DNA of 64,000 nt from JACCXM01 sp046328335 (lineage in GTDB: Bacteria > Chloroflexota > Chloroflexia > Thermomicrobiales > UBA6265). The notes beneath the pieces were generated by a model. The model was not told where the DNA came from, searched no databases, and saw only the letters and a list, made by a program, of their open reading frames with translations. The stretch lies in the NCBI GenBank assembly GCA_046328335.1, contig JAXLWU010000013.1, forward strand, positions 79,007-143,006, read 5' to 3'. The first letter of the stretch is position 1. Each line of letters opens with the position of its first letter. Below are positions 15,891 to 24,418 of the stretch, in pieces. The position numbers were made by a program, and so were the translations under genes.

Positions 15891-17531
15891 GTGACGGTTG
15901 GAAAAATCATCTCCCTCGCGGACGCGGCGGCATTGGTACCCGATGGCGCCGCGCTATCGGTCAGTTCTTCCTCGGGATTGGGCTGCCCGGACGCCGCGCT
16001 GCGCGCGATTGGCGAACGTTTCCGGGCGGAAGGGCACCCGCGCCACCTCACCGTCTTCTCACCGATTGCCGCCGGCGATATGTACGGCATTGTCGGCGTC
16101 GATCATCTGGCGCAGAAGGGACTCTTGCGCCGGATCGTGGCGGGGAGCTACCCCAGCGGACCGTCGTCGCTACCATCGCCGAATATCTGGCAGATGGTCG
16201 ATGGCAATGAAATCGAGGCGTACAACCTTCCCAGCGGGGTCGTCTTCCAGATGCACGCGGCGGCGGCGGCCGGTCAGCCCGGGGTGCTGACCAAGGTCGG
16301 CATCGATACCTTTGTCGACCCCCGGCGCCAGGGCGGCCGGATGAATGACATGGCGCCGCCCGATCTGGTGCGGGTGGTCGAATTCGCCGGTGATGAATGG
16401 CTCTTCTACCCCGCACTCAAGGCCGATGTCGCGATCGTGCGGGGTACGACGGCGGACGAACTGGGCAACATCTCGACGGAGCACGAGGGCGCCTACCTCG
16501 GCGCGCTCGACCAGGCGCTCGCGGCCCGCAACAACGGCGGGATCGTGATCGCCCAGGTGGAGCGGGTCACGACCGCGGGCAGCATTCCGCCCCAGCAGGT
16601 GCGGATTCCGAGCACCCTGGTCGACTGGATCGTGGTCGCGCCCGACCAGATGCAGACGACGCAGACAGGCTACGACCCGGCAATCAGCGGTGAGATCCGG
16701 CGGCCGTCAGACGCGTTCGAAATCCCCGACTGGGGCCTCGAGAAGATCATCGCGCGTCGCGCCGCGATGGAATTGCGGCGGGGGGAAGCGGTCAATTTGG
16801 GATTCGGCATTTCTGCCCTTGTGCCCCGCATCCTGCTCGAAGAAGGTCTCGATGGGGAGGTGACCTGGGTCATCGAGCAAGGGGCAGTCGGTGGAATGCC
16901 GCTGCTCGGGTTTCAATTCGGTTGTGCTGCCAATGCGCAAGCGATCATGCCCTCCCCGGCCCAGTTCGCCTACTTCCAGGGTGGCGGGTTCGATCGCTCG
17001 CTCCTCTCTTTTCTCCAGGTTGGCGCGGACGGCAGCGTGAACGTCTCCCGTCTCCGCGGCAAACCGCATGTCACGGCTGGCGCGGGTGGCTTCATCGATA
17101 TCACCACCTCGGCCCGCCATATCGTATTCAGTGGTCCGTTCATGGCGGGGCGGCAACAGATCGATGTCGCCGATGGGCGTCTGACCATCGTCGAGGATGG
17201 GAAGGTCGCCAAATTCATCCCCGAGGTCGAGCATGTCACGTTCAGCGGCAAGATGGCGCGCCAGCGCGGCCAGGAGGTGACGTTCGTCACCGAGCGGTGC
17301 GTCCTTCGCCTGCTGCCACAGGGTTTGACGGTGACGGAAATCGCGCCCGGCGTCGACATCGAACGTGACGTGCTGACGAAAGTGGCCATCCCGCTGGCGG
17401 TTGCCGCGAACGTGCGGACGATGGACGAGCGGGTATTCCGGAACGAACCGATGGGACTGTTGCTGAAGGAAGCGGAACCGCGGGCGATGGCCGTGGTCAG
17501 GTCGAATGGATGGGTCTCCAGCCATGAGTGA
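15891..17531 (+). CDS. Acyl-CoA:acetate/3-ketoacid CoA-transferase (YdiF-type, fused subunits)
   Basis: A 546-residue family-I CoA-transferase with both subunits on one chain. These enzymes move CoA between acyl-CoA and acetate, succinate or ketoacids through a glutamyl-CoA thioester. The first half begins SLADAAALVPDGAALSVSSS. The second half begins RRGEAVNLGFGISALVPRIL, and VTWVIEQGAVGGMP contains the catalytic Glu (family E-x-G-x-x-G region). Length matches YdiF. I prefer GTG 15891 to an in-frame TTG at 15870. The stop overlaps the next start by 8 nt, so it is coupled to the oxidoreductase fusion downstream. Together with the hydratase this suggests degradation of a CoA-activated acid. Confidence 0.93.
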   Translation: MTVGKIISLADAAALVPDGAALSVSSSSGLGCPDAALRAIGERFRAEGHPRHLTVFSPIAAGDMYGIVGVDHLAQKGLLRRIVAGSYPSGPSSLPSPNIWQMVDGNEIEAYNLPSGVVFQMHAAAAAGQPGVLTKVGIDTFVDPRRQGGRMNDMAPPDLVRVVEFAGDEWLFYPALKADVAIVRGTTADELGNISTEHEGAYLGALDQALAARNNGGIVIAQVERVTTAGSIPPQQVRIPSTLVDWIVVAPDQMQTTQTGYDPAISGEIRRPSDAFEIPDWGLEKIIARRAAMELRRGEAVNLGFGISALVPRILLEEGLDGEVTWVIEQGAVGGMPLLGFQFGCAANAQAIMPSPAQFAYFQGGGFDRSLLSFLQVGADGSVNVSRLRGKPHVTAGAGGFIDITTSARHIVFSGPFMAGRQQIDVADGRLTIVEDGKVAKFIPEVEHVTFSGKMARQRGQEVTFVTERCVLRLLPQGLTVTEIAPGVDIERDVLTKVAIPLAVAANVRTMDERVFRNEPMGLLLKEAEPRAMAVVRSNGWVSSHE

Positions 17532-19782
17532 AGGTGAGCCGCTGCTCGCGCTGAATCCTCGCGAAGGACGCATCGCGGACGCCGTGTTCGCGCGGATGTT
17601 CCCCGCGGACGAGCAGGCACCTGGGGCGGCGGAAATCGGGGTGCTGACCTATCTCGACCGTGCCCTCGCCGGAGCCTACGCGAGTGCGCTACCGGACTAC
17701 CGCGGCGGACTTGGCATGCTCGATGTGGCAAGTCGGAAGCGCTACGGAACCGGATTCGCCGATGCCAAACACTCGCAGCAGGACGAACTGCTCACCGACC
17801 TCGAAGCGGGCCGGATCGACGGCTGGAGCCTGCCGGAGCAACGACCGTTCTTCGAATTGATGCGTGCCCACCTGCAGGAAGGGTTGTTCGCCGACCCGGT
17901 CTACGGCGGGAACCGGGACAAGCTCGGGTGGCGGACTCTCGGTCACCCTGGCATCTGGTTGACCAACTCCGCGGCGGAGAACGTCGCGGCCGAGCCGGTG
18001 ACCAAAGGCGGGCGAATTCAGTCGCTCGCGGACGTGGCCGCGGACCTTGCCGCCGCGGCTGGCGACGACGTGATTCCCGGCTTCGATCCCCAACGAGGCG
18101 CCACGGCGCCGACGAACGACGCCGATGTGATTCTCGTTGGGGTCGGCGGCGTCGGCGGTTTCATCGCGCCGGAGTTGGCGCGGGCCGGACTGAGGGTTGT
18201 CGGCCTGGAGGCAGGACCGTGGTGGAAACTCGCGGACTTTCAGCCCGACGAACTCGGGGCGACCTACTACTGCCGCGCCGAGTTGGGACCGAAGTTCAAG
18301 ACGGAGACACCGCGCTGGCGGCGGCGCGAGGGTGAGCCGGACCAGGAATTGACCTTTTCCCTTGGCCGCATGATGAATGGCGTCGGCGGCTCGATCATCC
18401 ACTACGGCGGATGGCTCCGCCGCTTCCCGCCGCACAGCCTGCGGATGCGCTCGCATGCGCTGGAGCGTTGGGGAGCACAGGCGATCCCGGAGGGGAGCAC
18501 GCTTGTGGACTGGCCGGTGACCTACGACGAACTGCGCCCGTTCTTCCATGAGATCGAGCGTATCGTGGGGATTGCCGGCGACGAAGACAACGTCTTTCTG
18601 CCGCATGATGAGCCGTATCCGTTACCACCGACGCGGCCGTTCCGCATGGGCGAGACGTTTGCCGCCGCGGCGCGGGAGTTGGGCCTCCACCCCCACGCGT
18701 CCCCGATCGGGATGACGACCCGGGCCTACAACGGCTACCCGGAGATGACTTACTGCGCCTGGAACAACGGGTTTGGTTCCTGGACGGGAGACAAATGGCA
18801 CCCCGCCCTGACATCTGTCCGGGCCGCGGTTGCCACCGGGAACTTCGACCTGCGCACCAACTGCCGCGTGACGCGGATCATCACTGACGGCGATGGCCGG
18901 GCGCGAGGCGTCGAGTACATCGATGCCCTGGGCCGACCCCAGACGCAACTCGCCGCGACGGTCATTCTGGCAGCCTACACCTTCGAGAGCGTCCGCTTGC
19001 TCTTCCTCTCCGGGGACGAGCGGCATCCAGCAGGGCTCGGGAACAATACTGGCCACCTTGGCAAACATTTCATGACCAAGATGTTTCCTCACGTCGACGG
19101 CTATTTCCCCGACACGGTCTTCAACCGTCACACCGGCCCCGCCTCACAGGCGGTCGTCCTCGACGATTTTGTCGACGAATCGTTCGATTCGTTCGCTCAC
19201 GGATTTCTTGGCGGCTCGACGCTTGGCGCGGAAAACCAGTTCCTGCCAATCCAGATCAGCCGCGAGACGTTGCCGCCGGACGTGCCGCGCTGGGGCCAGC
19301 GGTACAAGGACCACCTCCGGACGTGGCAGCACTGGGCGGTGGTCAGAATGCAACCGGAGGCGTTGCCTTACGTCGATAACTTCCTCGATCTGGATCCACG
19401 GCACCGCGATCGGAGTGGTCTGGGACTGCCGGTGCTGCGGGTGACGTACGACTTGCACCCGAACGAGCAGCGAATTGCCGAGTTCATGGCCGGCAAATGC
19501 GAGGAGATTCTGGGCGCCATGGGCGCAACCAGGACCTGGCGCGGTCCGAAATTCACCGGCGCCGGGAGTTCCCATGACCTCGGTGGTTGCCGCATGGGAA
19601 CCGATCCCACGGGGAGCGTGGTCGATCCGGGGCTCCAGGTCCACGACACGCCTGGGCTGTACGTCTTCTCCGGCGCCACCCTCCCCACCTGTCCTGGCGT
19701 CAATCCGACGCTCACCCTGTGGGCCTACTGTCTGAAAGCGGTGAGAGAACTGACCGCGCGGCTCGATGGGTCCGGGGCATGA
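17524..19782 (+). CDS. Fusion of gluconate 2-dehydrogenase subunit 3 with a GMC-family flavin oxidoreductase
   Basis: A 752-residue protein. Residues 1 to about 165 match the gluconate 2-dehydrogenase small subunit (Gluconate_2-dh3): LNPREGRIADAVFARMFPAD, LTYLDRALAG, then FFELMRAHLQEGLFADPVYG and KLGWRTLGHPG. From about residue 200 the GMC flavoprotein begins with the FAD dinucleotide motif VILVGVGGVGGFIAPELARA and GLEAGPWWKL. SLGRMMNGVGGSIIHYGGW binds FAD. The C-terminal GMC domain has GAGSSHDLGGCRMGTDPTGS and SGATLPTCPGVNPTLTLWAY with the catalytic His/Asn region. In typical relatives these are separate subunits that also need a cytochrome c; none is in view. No Tat signal is seen at the start. 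It overlaps both neighbours and oxidises an alcohol or sugar of unknown identity. Confidence 0.92.
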   Translation: MSEGEPLLALNPREGRIADAVFARMFPADEQAPGAAEIGVLTYLDRALAGAYASALPDYRGGLGMLDVASRKRYGTGFADAKHSQQDELLTDLEAGRIDGWSLPEQRPFFELMRAHLQEGLFADPVYGGNRDKLGWRTLGHPGIWLTNSAAENVAAEPVTKGGRIQSLADVAADLAAAAGDDVIPGFDPQRGATAPTNDADVILVGVGGVGGFIAPELARAGLRVVGLEAGPWWKLADFQPDELGATYYCRAELGPKFKTETPRWRRREGEPDQELTFSLGRMMNGVGGSIIHYGGWLRRFPPHSLRMRSHALERWGAQAIPEGSTLVDWPVTYDELRPFFHEIERIVGIAGDEDNVFLPHDEPYPLPPTRPFRMGETFAAAARELGLHPHASPIGMTTRAYNGYPEMTYCAWNNGFGSWTGDKWHPALTSVRAAVATGNFDLRTNCRVTRIITDGDGRARGVEYIDALGRPQTQLAATVILAAYTFESVRLLFLSGDERHPAGLGNNTGHLGKHFMTKMFPHVDGYFPDTVFNRHTGPASQAVVLDDFVDESFDSFAHGFLGGSTLGAENQFLPIQISRETLPPDVPRWGQRYKDHLRTWQHWAVVRMQPEALPYVDNFLDLDPRHRDRSGLGLPVLRVTYDLHPNEQRIAEFMAGKCEEILGAMGATRTWRGPKFTGAGSSHDLGGCRMGTDPTGSVVDPGLQVHDTPGLYVFSGATLPTCPGVNPTLTLWAYCLKAVRELTARLDGSGA

Positions 19783-20561
19783 GTGACGGGGCTGCGACCG
19801 CCGAGGGGCAGATCAGGCTCGATATCTCGGGCACGGTCGCGGAAATCACGATCGACCGCGCCAACAAACTCAACGCAATCGGCCCGGGACTTCTCGCCGA
19901 ACTGGAACGTACGGTGTCCGAGGTCGATTCACGGCGTGACGTGTGGGCCGTGGTCGTCACTGGCGCTGGCGACCGCGCATTTTGCGTCGGGGCGGACGTG
20001 CATGCCTGGGCCGCGCTGGACCCACTCGACATGTGGCGAACCTGGGTGAGAGAAGGACACCGCGTCCTCGACCGACTCGCCACCTTGCGGCAACCAACGA
20101 TCGCCGCGGTCAATGGCATGGCCTTTGGGGGCGGTCTCGAATTGGCACTCGCCACCGATTTTCGGATTGCGGCCGATAGTGCGACCTTTGCCGCGCCGGA
20201 AGTCAGAATCGGCACGCTTCCCGGATGGGGCGGAACCTCGCGATTGCCGGACGCGATCGGCATGGCGCGCGCCAAGCAGATGATCTTTACCGGCGAGCGG
20301 ATCGACGCCTCCACCGCGGAGCGGTGGGGGTTGGTCAACGACGTGGTCGTCGCGGCGAAACTGCGGCCGCGAGCGCTCGAACTGGCGAATCAGATCGTGG
20401 CCAACGCGCCGGTCGCGGTTCAACTCGCCAAGGCGAGTCTCGATCGGCGCGACCCCGCGCTCGAGGCGATGGCGGGGGCGCTGGCCGCCGGGACGGGCGA
20501 CGGACGCGAAGGGATTGCGTCATTCCGGGAACGGCGCGGCGCGGTATTCACGGGCGAATGA
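19779..20561 (+). CDS. Enoyl-CoA hydratase/isomerase family protein
   Basis: A 260-residue crotonase-fold enzyme. The oxyanion-hole segments are FCVGADVHAW and NGMAFGGGLELALATDFRI. The second signature PEVRIGTLPGWGGTSRLPDA carries the Glu that in hydratases activates water. The start ATG 19779 overlaps the preceding stop (ATGA). A longer in-frame extension to 19587 merely overlaps the upstream gene and is not crotonase-like. Position between the CoA-transferase/oxidoreductase pair and GH88 argues for a role in a CoA-dependent catabolic route. Exact reaction (hydration, isomerisation or retro-aldol) is not determinable. Confidence 0.93.
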   Translation: MSDGAATAEGQIRLDISGTVAEITIDRANKLNAIGPGLLAELERTVSEVDSRRDVWAVVVTGAGDRAFCVGADVHAWAALDPLDMWRTWVREGHRVLDRLATLRQPTIAAVNGMAFGGGLELALATDFRIAADSATFAAPEVRIGTLPGWGGTSRLPDAIGMARAKQMIFTGERIDASTAERWGLVNDVVVAAKLRPRALELANQIVANAPVAVQLAKASLDRRDPALEAMAGALAAGTGDGREGIASFRERRGAVFTGE

Positions 20562-20592
20562 ACGATCTGACGGGAGACCGAGGAGAACAGGA

Positions 20593-21717
20593 TTGATACG
20601 TTTCGATCCCAACGCATCACTGGAAACCCGGGCCGAACAAGCGATGGCGTTCGCCCAGGAGCAGGTTCGCGGGTTGATCACCACCGCGCCCGATTACTTC
20701 CCGCTCTTTACCGAGGAAGGACGATGGCAGCACGGCCGCGAAGCCTGGACAAACTGGTGCGAAGGGTTCCTGGGCGGAATGATGTGGATCTTCGCCCGCC
20801 GCACTGGTGCGCCGTACTGGCGGGAGCGCGCCGAGCACTATTCGCGTCTGATCGAAGAGCGGCAGCACGACACCACCGTGCATGACCTGGGATTCCTTTT
20901 CTGGTCGACCTGGAAACGCTGGTTTGACCTGACGGGCGACTCCGAGGCCAAGGCGCGGGTGATTCGGGCCGGACAGACCATGGGGTTGCGCTTCAACGAG
21001 CAGGGCAAGTATCTCCGCTCGTTCGTGGCGCCGGAGAGTTGTTTCATCGACATCATGATGAACGTCGGGATCATCTTCTACGCGGCGAATGAAACGGGTG
21101 ACGACGATCTGCTCCGCAAGGCCCGCGAGCATTGCCTGACGACCAGGCGATTTCTTGTCCGTGGTGACGGCAGCAGCGCCCATGAAGGAATCTTCGACCC
21201 CGACAGCGGCGAGTTTCTGCGTGAGTCGACCCACCAGGGATGGCGAAGCGATTCCTCCTGGGCGCGGGGACAATGCTGGGCGTTGTACGGCTTCGGTACC
21301 GCGTACCGCCTGTCAGGTGACGAGCGCTTCCTCGATACCGCCGAACGGTGTGCCGACTTCTATATCGCCAGGACGCCGGCAAATGGGGTTCCGCCGAACG
21401 ACTGGGAAGAACCGTCGCCAAAGGTGCCGTACGAGAGTTCCGCCGCGGCGATCGCGGCGACGGGCATGTTGCAGCTCGCGGCGCTTACCGGGGACCCGGA
21501 GCGCGCGAAGCAATACGACGCCTACGCCAGGACCATTCTCGATACGCTCCTTTCACCCCAGTTCTTGGCCGTCGACACGGCAGGGTGGGAGGGGATTCTG
21601 AGGCATGGCAGTTATCACGAGCGGCTCGATCTCGGCGTCGACGAGAGCGTGATGTGGGGGGAGTATTTCTTCGTCGAAGCGCTGGACAAGCTGCTTGGTT
21701 CGCCGGCGTTGTCCTGA
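20593..21717 (+). CDS. Glycoside hydrolase family 88 (unsaturated glucuronyl hydrolase)
   Basis: A 374-residue (alpha/alpha)6-barrel enzyme that removes 4,5-unsaturated uronic acid from oligosaccharides released by polysaccharide lyases. Family landmarks: TNWCEGFLGGMMWIFARRTG, DTTVHDLGFLFW (first catalytic Asp), SFVAPESCFIDIMMNVGIIF (second Asp), SSWARGQCWALYGFG, YESSAAAIAATGMLQLA, and VMWGEYFFVEALDKLL. There is no signal peptide, so it acts on imported oligosaccharides. I start it at TTG 20593, which has AGGAGA 6-7 nt upstream; no ATG fits. Sugar transporter genes follow, supporting uptake of uronic-acid oligosaccharides. Which polysaccharide is unknown. Confidence 0.92.
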   Translation: MIRFDPNASLETRAEQAMAFAQEQVRGLITTAPDYFPLFTEEGRWQHGREAWTNWCEGFLGGMMWIFARRTGAPYWRERAEHYSRLIEERQHDTTVHDLGFLFWSTWKRWFDLTGDSEAKARVIRAGQTMGLRFNEQGKYLRSFVAPESCFIDIMMNVGIIFYAANETGDDDLLRKAREHCLTTRRFLVRGDGSSAHEGIFDPDSGEFLRESTHQGWRSDSSWARGQCWALYGFGTAYRLSGDERFLDTAERCADFYIARTPANGVPPNDWEEPSPKVPYESSAAAIAATGMLQLAALTGDPERAKQYDAYARTILDTLLSPQFLAVDTAGWEGILRHGSYHERLDLGVDESVMWGEYFFVEALDKLLGSPALS

Positions 21718-21730
21718 ACCTCATATTCGG

Positions 21731-21759
21731 TTGACGGTCTCAGATTTGGAAGGTACAAA
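21731..21759 (+). promoter_or_regulatory. Candidate sigma-70-type promoter for the sugar ABC operon
   Basis: TTGACG (21731-21736) and TACAAA (21754-21759) with a 17-nt spacer, about 130 nt before the binding-protein ATG. This matches 5/6 and 4/6 of consensus. It lies immediately after the GH88 stop. Confidence 0.5.
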
Positions 21760-21776
21760 CCGCTTGCACATCTGAC

Positions 21777-21814
21777 TGCGGGCGTTGCAGCCCGCATAGA
21801 TTGCATGCTGCAAG
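21777..21814 (+). promoter_or_regulatory. Leader hairpins before the sugar-binding-protein gene
   Basis: TGCGGGC/GCCCGCA (7-bp stem, 6-nt loop; 21777-21796) is followed by TTGCA/TGCAA (21802-21814). The CGGGC and TTGCAG words recur in inverted order, so this could be an RNA fold or a repressor operator with dyad symmetry. No T run follows, so it is not a simple terminator. Confidence 0.4.
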
Positions 21815-21893
21815 CGGGCATGATGATCTTGTCCGCCGATGAGAGCCATGCAAGGGTGCATGGCCGGACTTCTCATAGCAGGAGGATCACGGA

Positions 21894-23213
21894 ATGTCGT
21901 ATCGATCTTTGACGCCCACGTTTGCCGCGCGTGCGACGCGGCGCGGCGTGCTCAAAGGTGGCGCCGCGCTCGGATTCGGCGCGATGTCGTTCGGTCCGCT
22001 GGCCGGCCGCATGGCCGCCGCCCAGGACGAAAACAAACTGGAAGTCTTCTCCTGGTGGACCTCGCCGGGTGAGGCGCCCGCGTTGCAGGCGCTCTTCGAC
22101 ACCTATTCAGCGAAGTACCCTGACACCGAGATCATCAACGCCGCGGTCTCCGGTGGGGCTGGCGTCAATGCGATTGCCGTCCTGCAGACGCGATTGCAGG
22201 GCAATCAGCCGCCCGATTCATGGCAGACGCACGTCGGCCGCGAGTTGGTCGATCAGTACGTGGTGCCGGGTTACTGTCAGCCGATCACGGACATCTACAC
22301 CGCAGAAGGCTGGGGTGACGCCATCCCACAGGGATTGATCGACCAGGCGACGTGGGAGAGCAATCAATACTCCATCCCGGTCGGCGTTCACCGCGGCAAC
22401 GGCTTCTGGTACAACAAGCAGGTGCTGGCCGACAACGGGGTCGAGGTCGGCGACACGATGTCGGTTGAGGAGTTCATCGCGGCGGCGGACAAACTCAAGG
22501 CAGCGGGAATGCCGGCGCTCTCCCTCGCCATGAAGGACACCTTCGCCGGCCCGCAGCTCTTCGAGAACACGTTGCTTGGCACGGTTGGACCGGACACGTA
22601 CGCTGGACTGTTCAAGGGCGAAGCGGCGTGGGACGATGATGGCGTTCGCCAGGCTGCCGAAACGTTCGCCAAGATGCTCGACTACATCAACGAGGATTTC
22701 TCGGCCCTGACCTGGGACCAGGCGACGGCGCTGGTTATCGAGGGCAAGGCCGGCTTCAACAGCATGGGTGACTGGGCGTACGGCGAGGTCGTCGCCAAGA
22801 AGGCGCAGGACAATATTGGCTGGGTCAGCCATCCCGGTACGGCGGGATCGTTCATGCTGGTCGTCGACAGCTTTACCCTCCCGGTTGGCGCCCCCCACGC
22901 CGAGAATGCGGCCAACTGGCTGCGGGTGCTCGGATCGAAGGAAGCGCAGGAGGCCTTCAACCCGCTGAAGGGATCGATTCCGGCGCGGACCGATGTCAAC
23001 CGCGACATCTTCTCGCCGTACCATCAGTGGTCGATGGACAGTTTCGCCAACGACGCGCTGGTTCCGTCCTGCGTGCACGGGCAAGCGGCCTCACCGGCGT
23101 TCAAGCAAGCCTTCTATGACGCAGGGACCGCGTTCATCACCGACAAGGACGTCGACACCTTCATTTCGATGCTGGTTGATGCGGCGGCCATGGAGACCGA
23201 GGAGAATTCCTGA
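21894..23213 (+). CDS. Extracellular sugar-binding protein, family 1 (Tat-exported)
   Basis: A 439-residue carbohydrate-binding lipoprotein-like receptor of a CUT1-type ABC importer. The N-terminus has a twin-arginine motif (ATRRGVLKGGAALGFGAMSF) followed by a hydrophobic segment and an AAAQ cleavage region, so Tat export is likely. The mature part has family-1 landmarks: LEVFSWWTSPGEAPALQALF, PPDSWQTHVGRELVDQYV, VGVHRGNGFWYNKQVLADNG and FNSMGDWAYGEVVAKK. A long hairpin sits after its stop, before the permeases. Neighbouring GH88 suggests uronic-acid oligosaccharides as ligand; this is inference. Confidence 0.94.
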   Translation: MSYRSLTPTFAARATRRGVLKGGAALGFGAMSFGPLAGRMAAAQDENKLEVFSWWTSPGEAPALQALFDTYSAKYPDTEIINAAVSGGAGVNAIAVLQTRLQGNQPPDSWQTHVGRELVDQYVVPGYCQPITDIYTAEGWGDAIPQGLIDQATWESNQYSIPVGVHRGNGFWYNKQVLADNGVEVGDTMSVEEFIAAADKLKAAGMPALSLAMKDTFAGPQLFENTLLGTVGPDTYAGLFKGEAAWDDDGVRQAAETFAKMLDYINEDFSALTWDQATALVIEGKAGFNSMGDWAYGEVVAKKAQDNIGWVSHPGTAGSFMLVVDSFTLPVGAPHAENAANWLRVLGSKEAQEAFNPLKGSIPARTDVNRDIFSPYHQWSMDSFANDALVPSCVHGQAASPAFKQAFYDAGTAFITDKDVDTFISMLVDAAAMETEENS

Positions 23214-23259
23214 CGACAGCGGCCCGCGCAACGCGCTGGGTAGGGCATCGTCAGACGAG

Positions 23260-23296
23260 GACAAGGCGGGAAAGCTACTGGCTTTCCCGCCTTGTC
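23260..23296 (+). terminator. Strong hairpin between binding-protein and permease genes
   Basis: A perfect 16-bp stem (GACAAGGCGGGAAAGC, loop TACTG, then its complement) ending at 23296, followed by AATCG rather than a T run. Such hairpins often protect binding-protein mRNA or cause partial termination, so that receptor exceeds permease. Confidence 0.7.
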
Positions 23297-23374
23297 AATC
23301 GAAGGCAATTGCAAGCCAATCCATCCAGCGATGATCTGGCGTGATCCGCGTCGGGTTAGCGGCGAAAGGCGCTC

Positions 23375-24415
23375 ATGGCTTCCACCTCACAGGTCATCAC
23401 GGCGGAACGTGCGGTTGCGCCGTCGGCGGCGAGACCCGGATTTGCCCTGGAGCGCATCCTGTCGCCGCTGCTATTGGCCCCGTCAGCGGTCGCCATATTC
23501 ATCTTCGTCTACGGCTTCATCGCCTATACCTTCTACGTTTCGCTAACCAACTGGAAAACACCAAAGCCAGACATGTCGATCCGGCGACCAATTGGCGCGA
23601 TCTACGGTGATCTCTTCAGCCAAACCAGATTTCAAATCGATCTGCGCAATACTGTCGTCTTTACAGTTTTCTTCCTGTTGATGGCTGTGCTCGGCGGTCT
23701 TGGATTGGCGATCTTGCTCGATCGCCATATTGCCGGAAGCGGTTTCTTCCGCAGCGTCTTTCTCTTTCCGTACGCGTTGTCCTTCATCACGACCGGTGTC
23801 GCGTGGAGTTGGATTTTCAACCCGGAGACCGGAATCAATCTCCTGATCAACGCGACGGGTATCAATGATGTGCTGGTCGCGATGGGAGCAGATCCTCTCA
23901 AGCCGGGGTGGATTACGAACCCGGCGGTCATCTGGCAACTCAACGAACCCATTGCCCGCATTTTCCCTCCAGCCGCGGAGTGGAGCCTGAAACTCGGCGT
24001 TCCGGTTGCAATGATCCCGGTGGCTATTGCCGCTGCCTGGCAGCTCTCCGGGTTTGCGATGGCGATGTTCCTCGCTGGGCTGGGCACCATCTCGCATGAA
24101 GTGCGCGAGGCCGCGGCGCTCGATGGGGCAAGCGACTTCCGACTCTACAAGGACGTGATCATCCCGTTGCTGAACCCGATCACGGTCAGCATTCTGATCA
24201 TCCTCACCCACGTTTCGCTGAAGATATTCGACCTTGTCTTTGCCATGTCCGGGAAAGGTCCCGGTTTCGCCACCGACGTGCCGGGCATCTTTGTCTACGA
24301 GATGATCTTCCGCGCGCAGCGGAACAACCTCGGCGCGGCGGCGGCGATCGTGATGCTCGTCGGGGTCTCCATCGTGATCGTGCCGTACCTGGCACGTCAG
24401 TTGAAGGCGCTCTAA
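23375..24415 (+). CDS. Sugar ABC transporter permease (MalF/UgpA type)
   Basis: A 346-residue inner-membrane permease of the binding-protein-dependent transport family. The first hydrophobic segment (PLLLAPSAVAIFIFVYGFIA) is followed by a periplasmic loop, then five further spans. The ATPase-contacting EAA loop is EVREAAALDGASDFRLYKDV and IIPLLN. Short cytosolic N-terminus, normal length. It pairs with the permease that begins 4 nt after its stop. No MalK/UgpC ATPase is encoded nearby, so a shared ATPase elsewhere is expected. Confidence 0.94.
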   Translation: MASTSQVITAERAVAPSAARPGFALERILSPLLLAPSAVAIFIFVYGFIAYTFYVSLTNWKTPKPDMSIRRPIGAIYGDLFSQTRFQIDLRNTVVFTVFFLLMAVLGGLGLAILLDRHIAGSGFFRSVFLFPYALSFITTGVAWSWIFNPETGINLLINATGINDVLVAMGADPLKPGWITNPAVIWQLNEPIARIFPPAAEWSLKLGVPVAMIPVAIAAAWQLSGFAMAMFLAGLGTISHEVREAAALDGASDFRLYKDVIIPLLNPITVSILIILTHVSLKIFDLVFAMSGKGPGFATDVPGIFVYEMIFRAQRNNLGAAAAIVMLVGVSIVIVPYLARQLKAL

Positions 24416-24418
24416 CCG

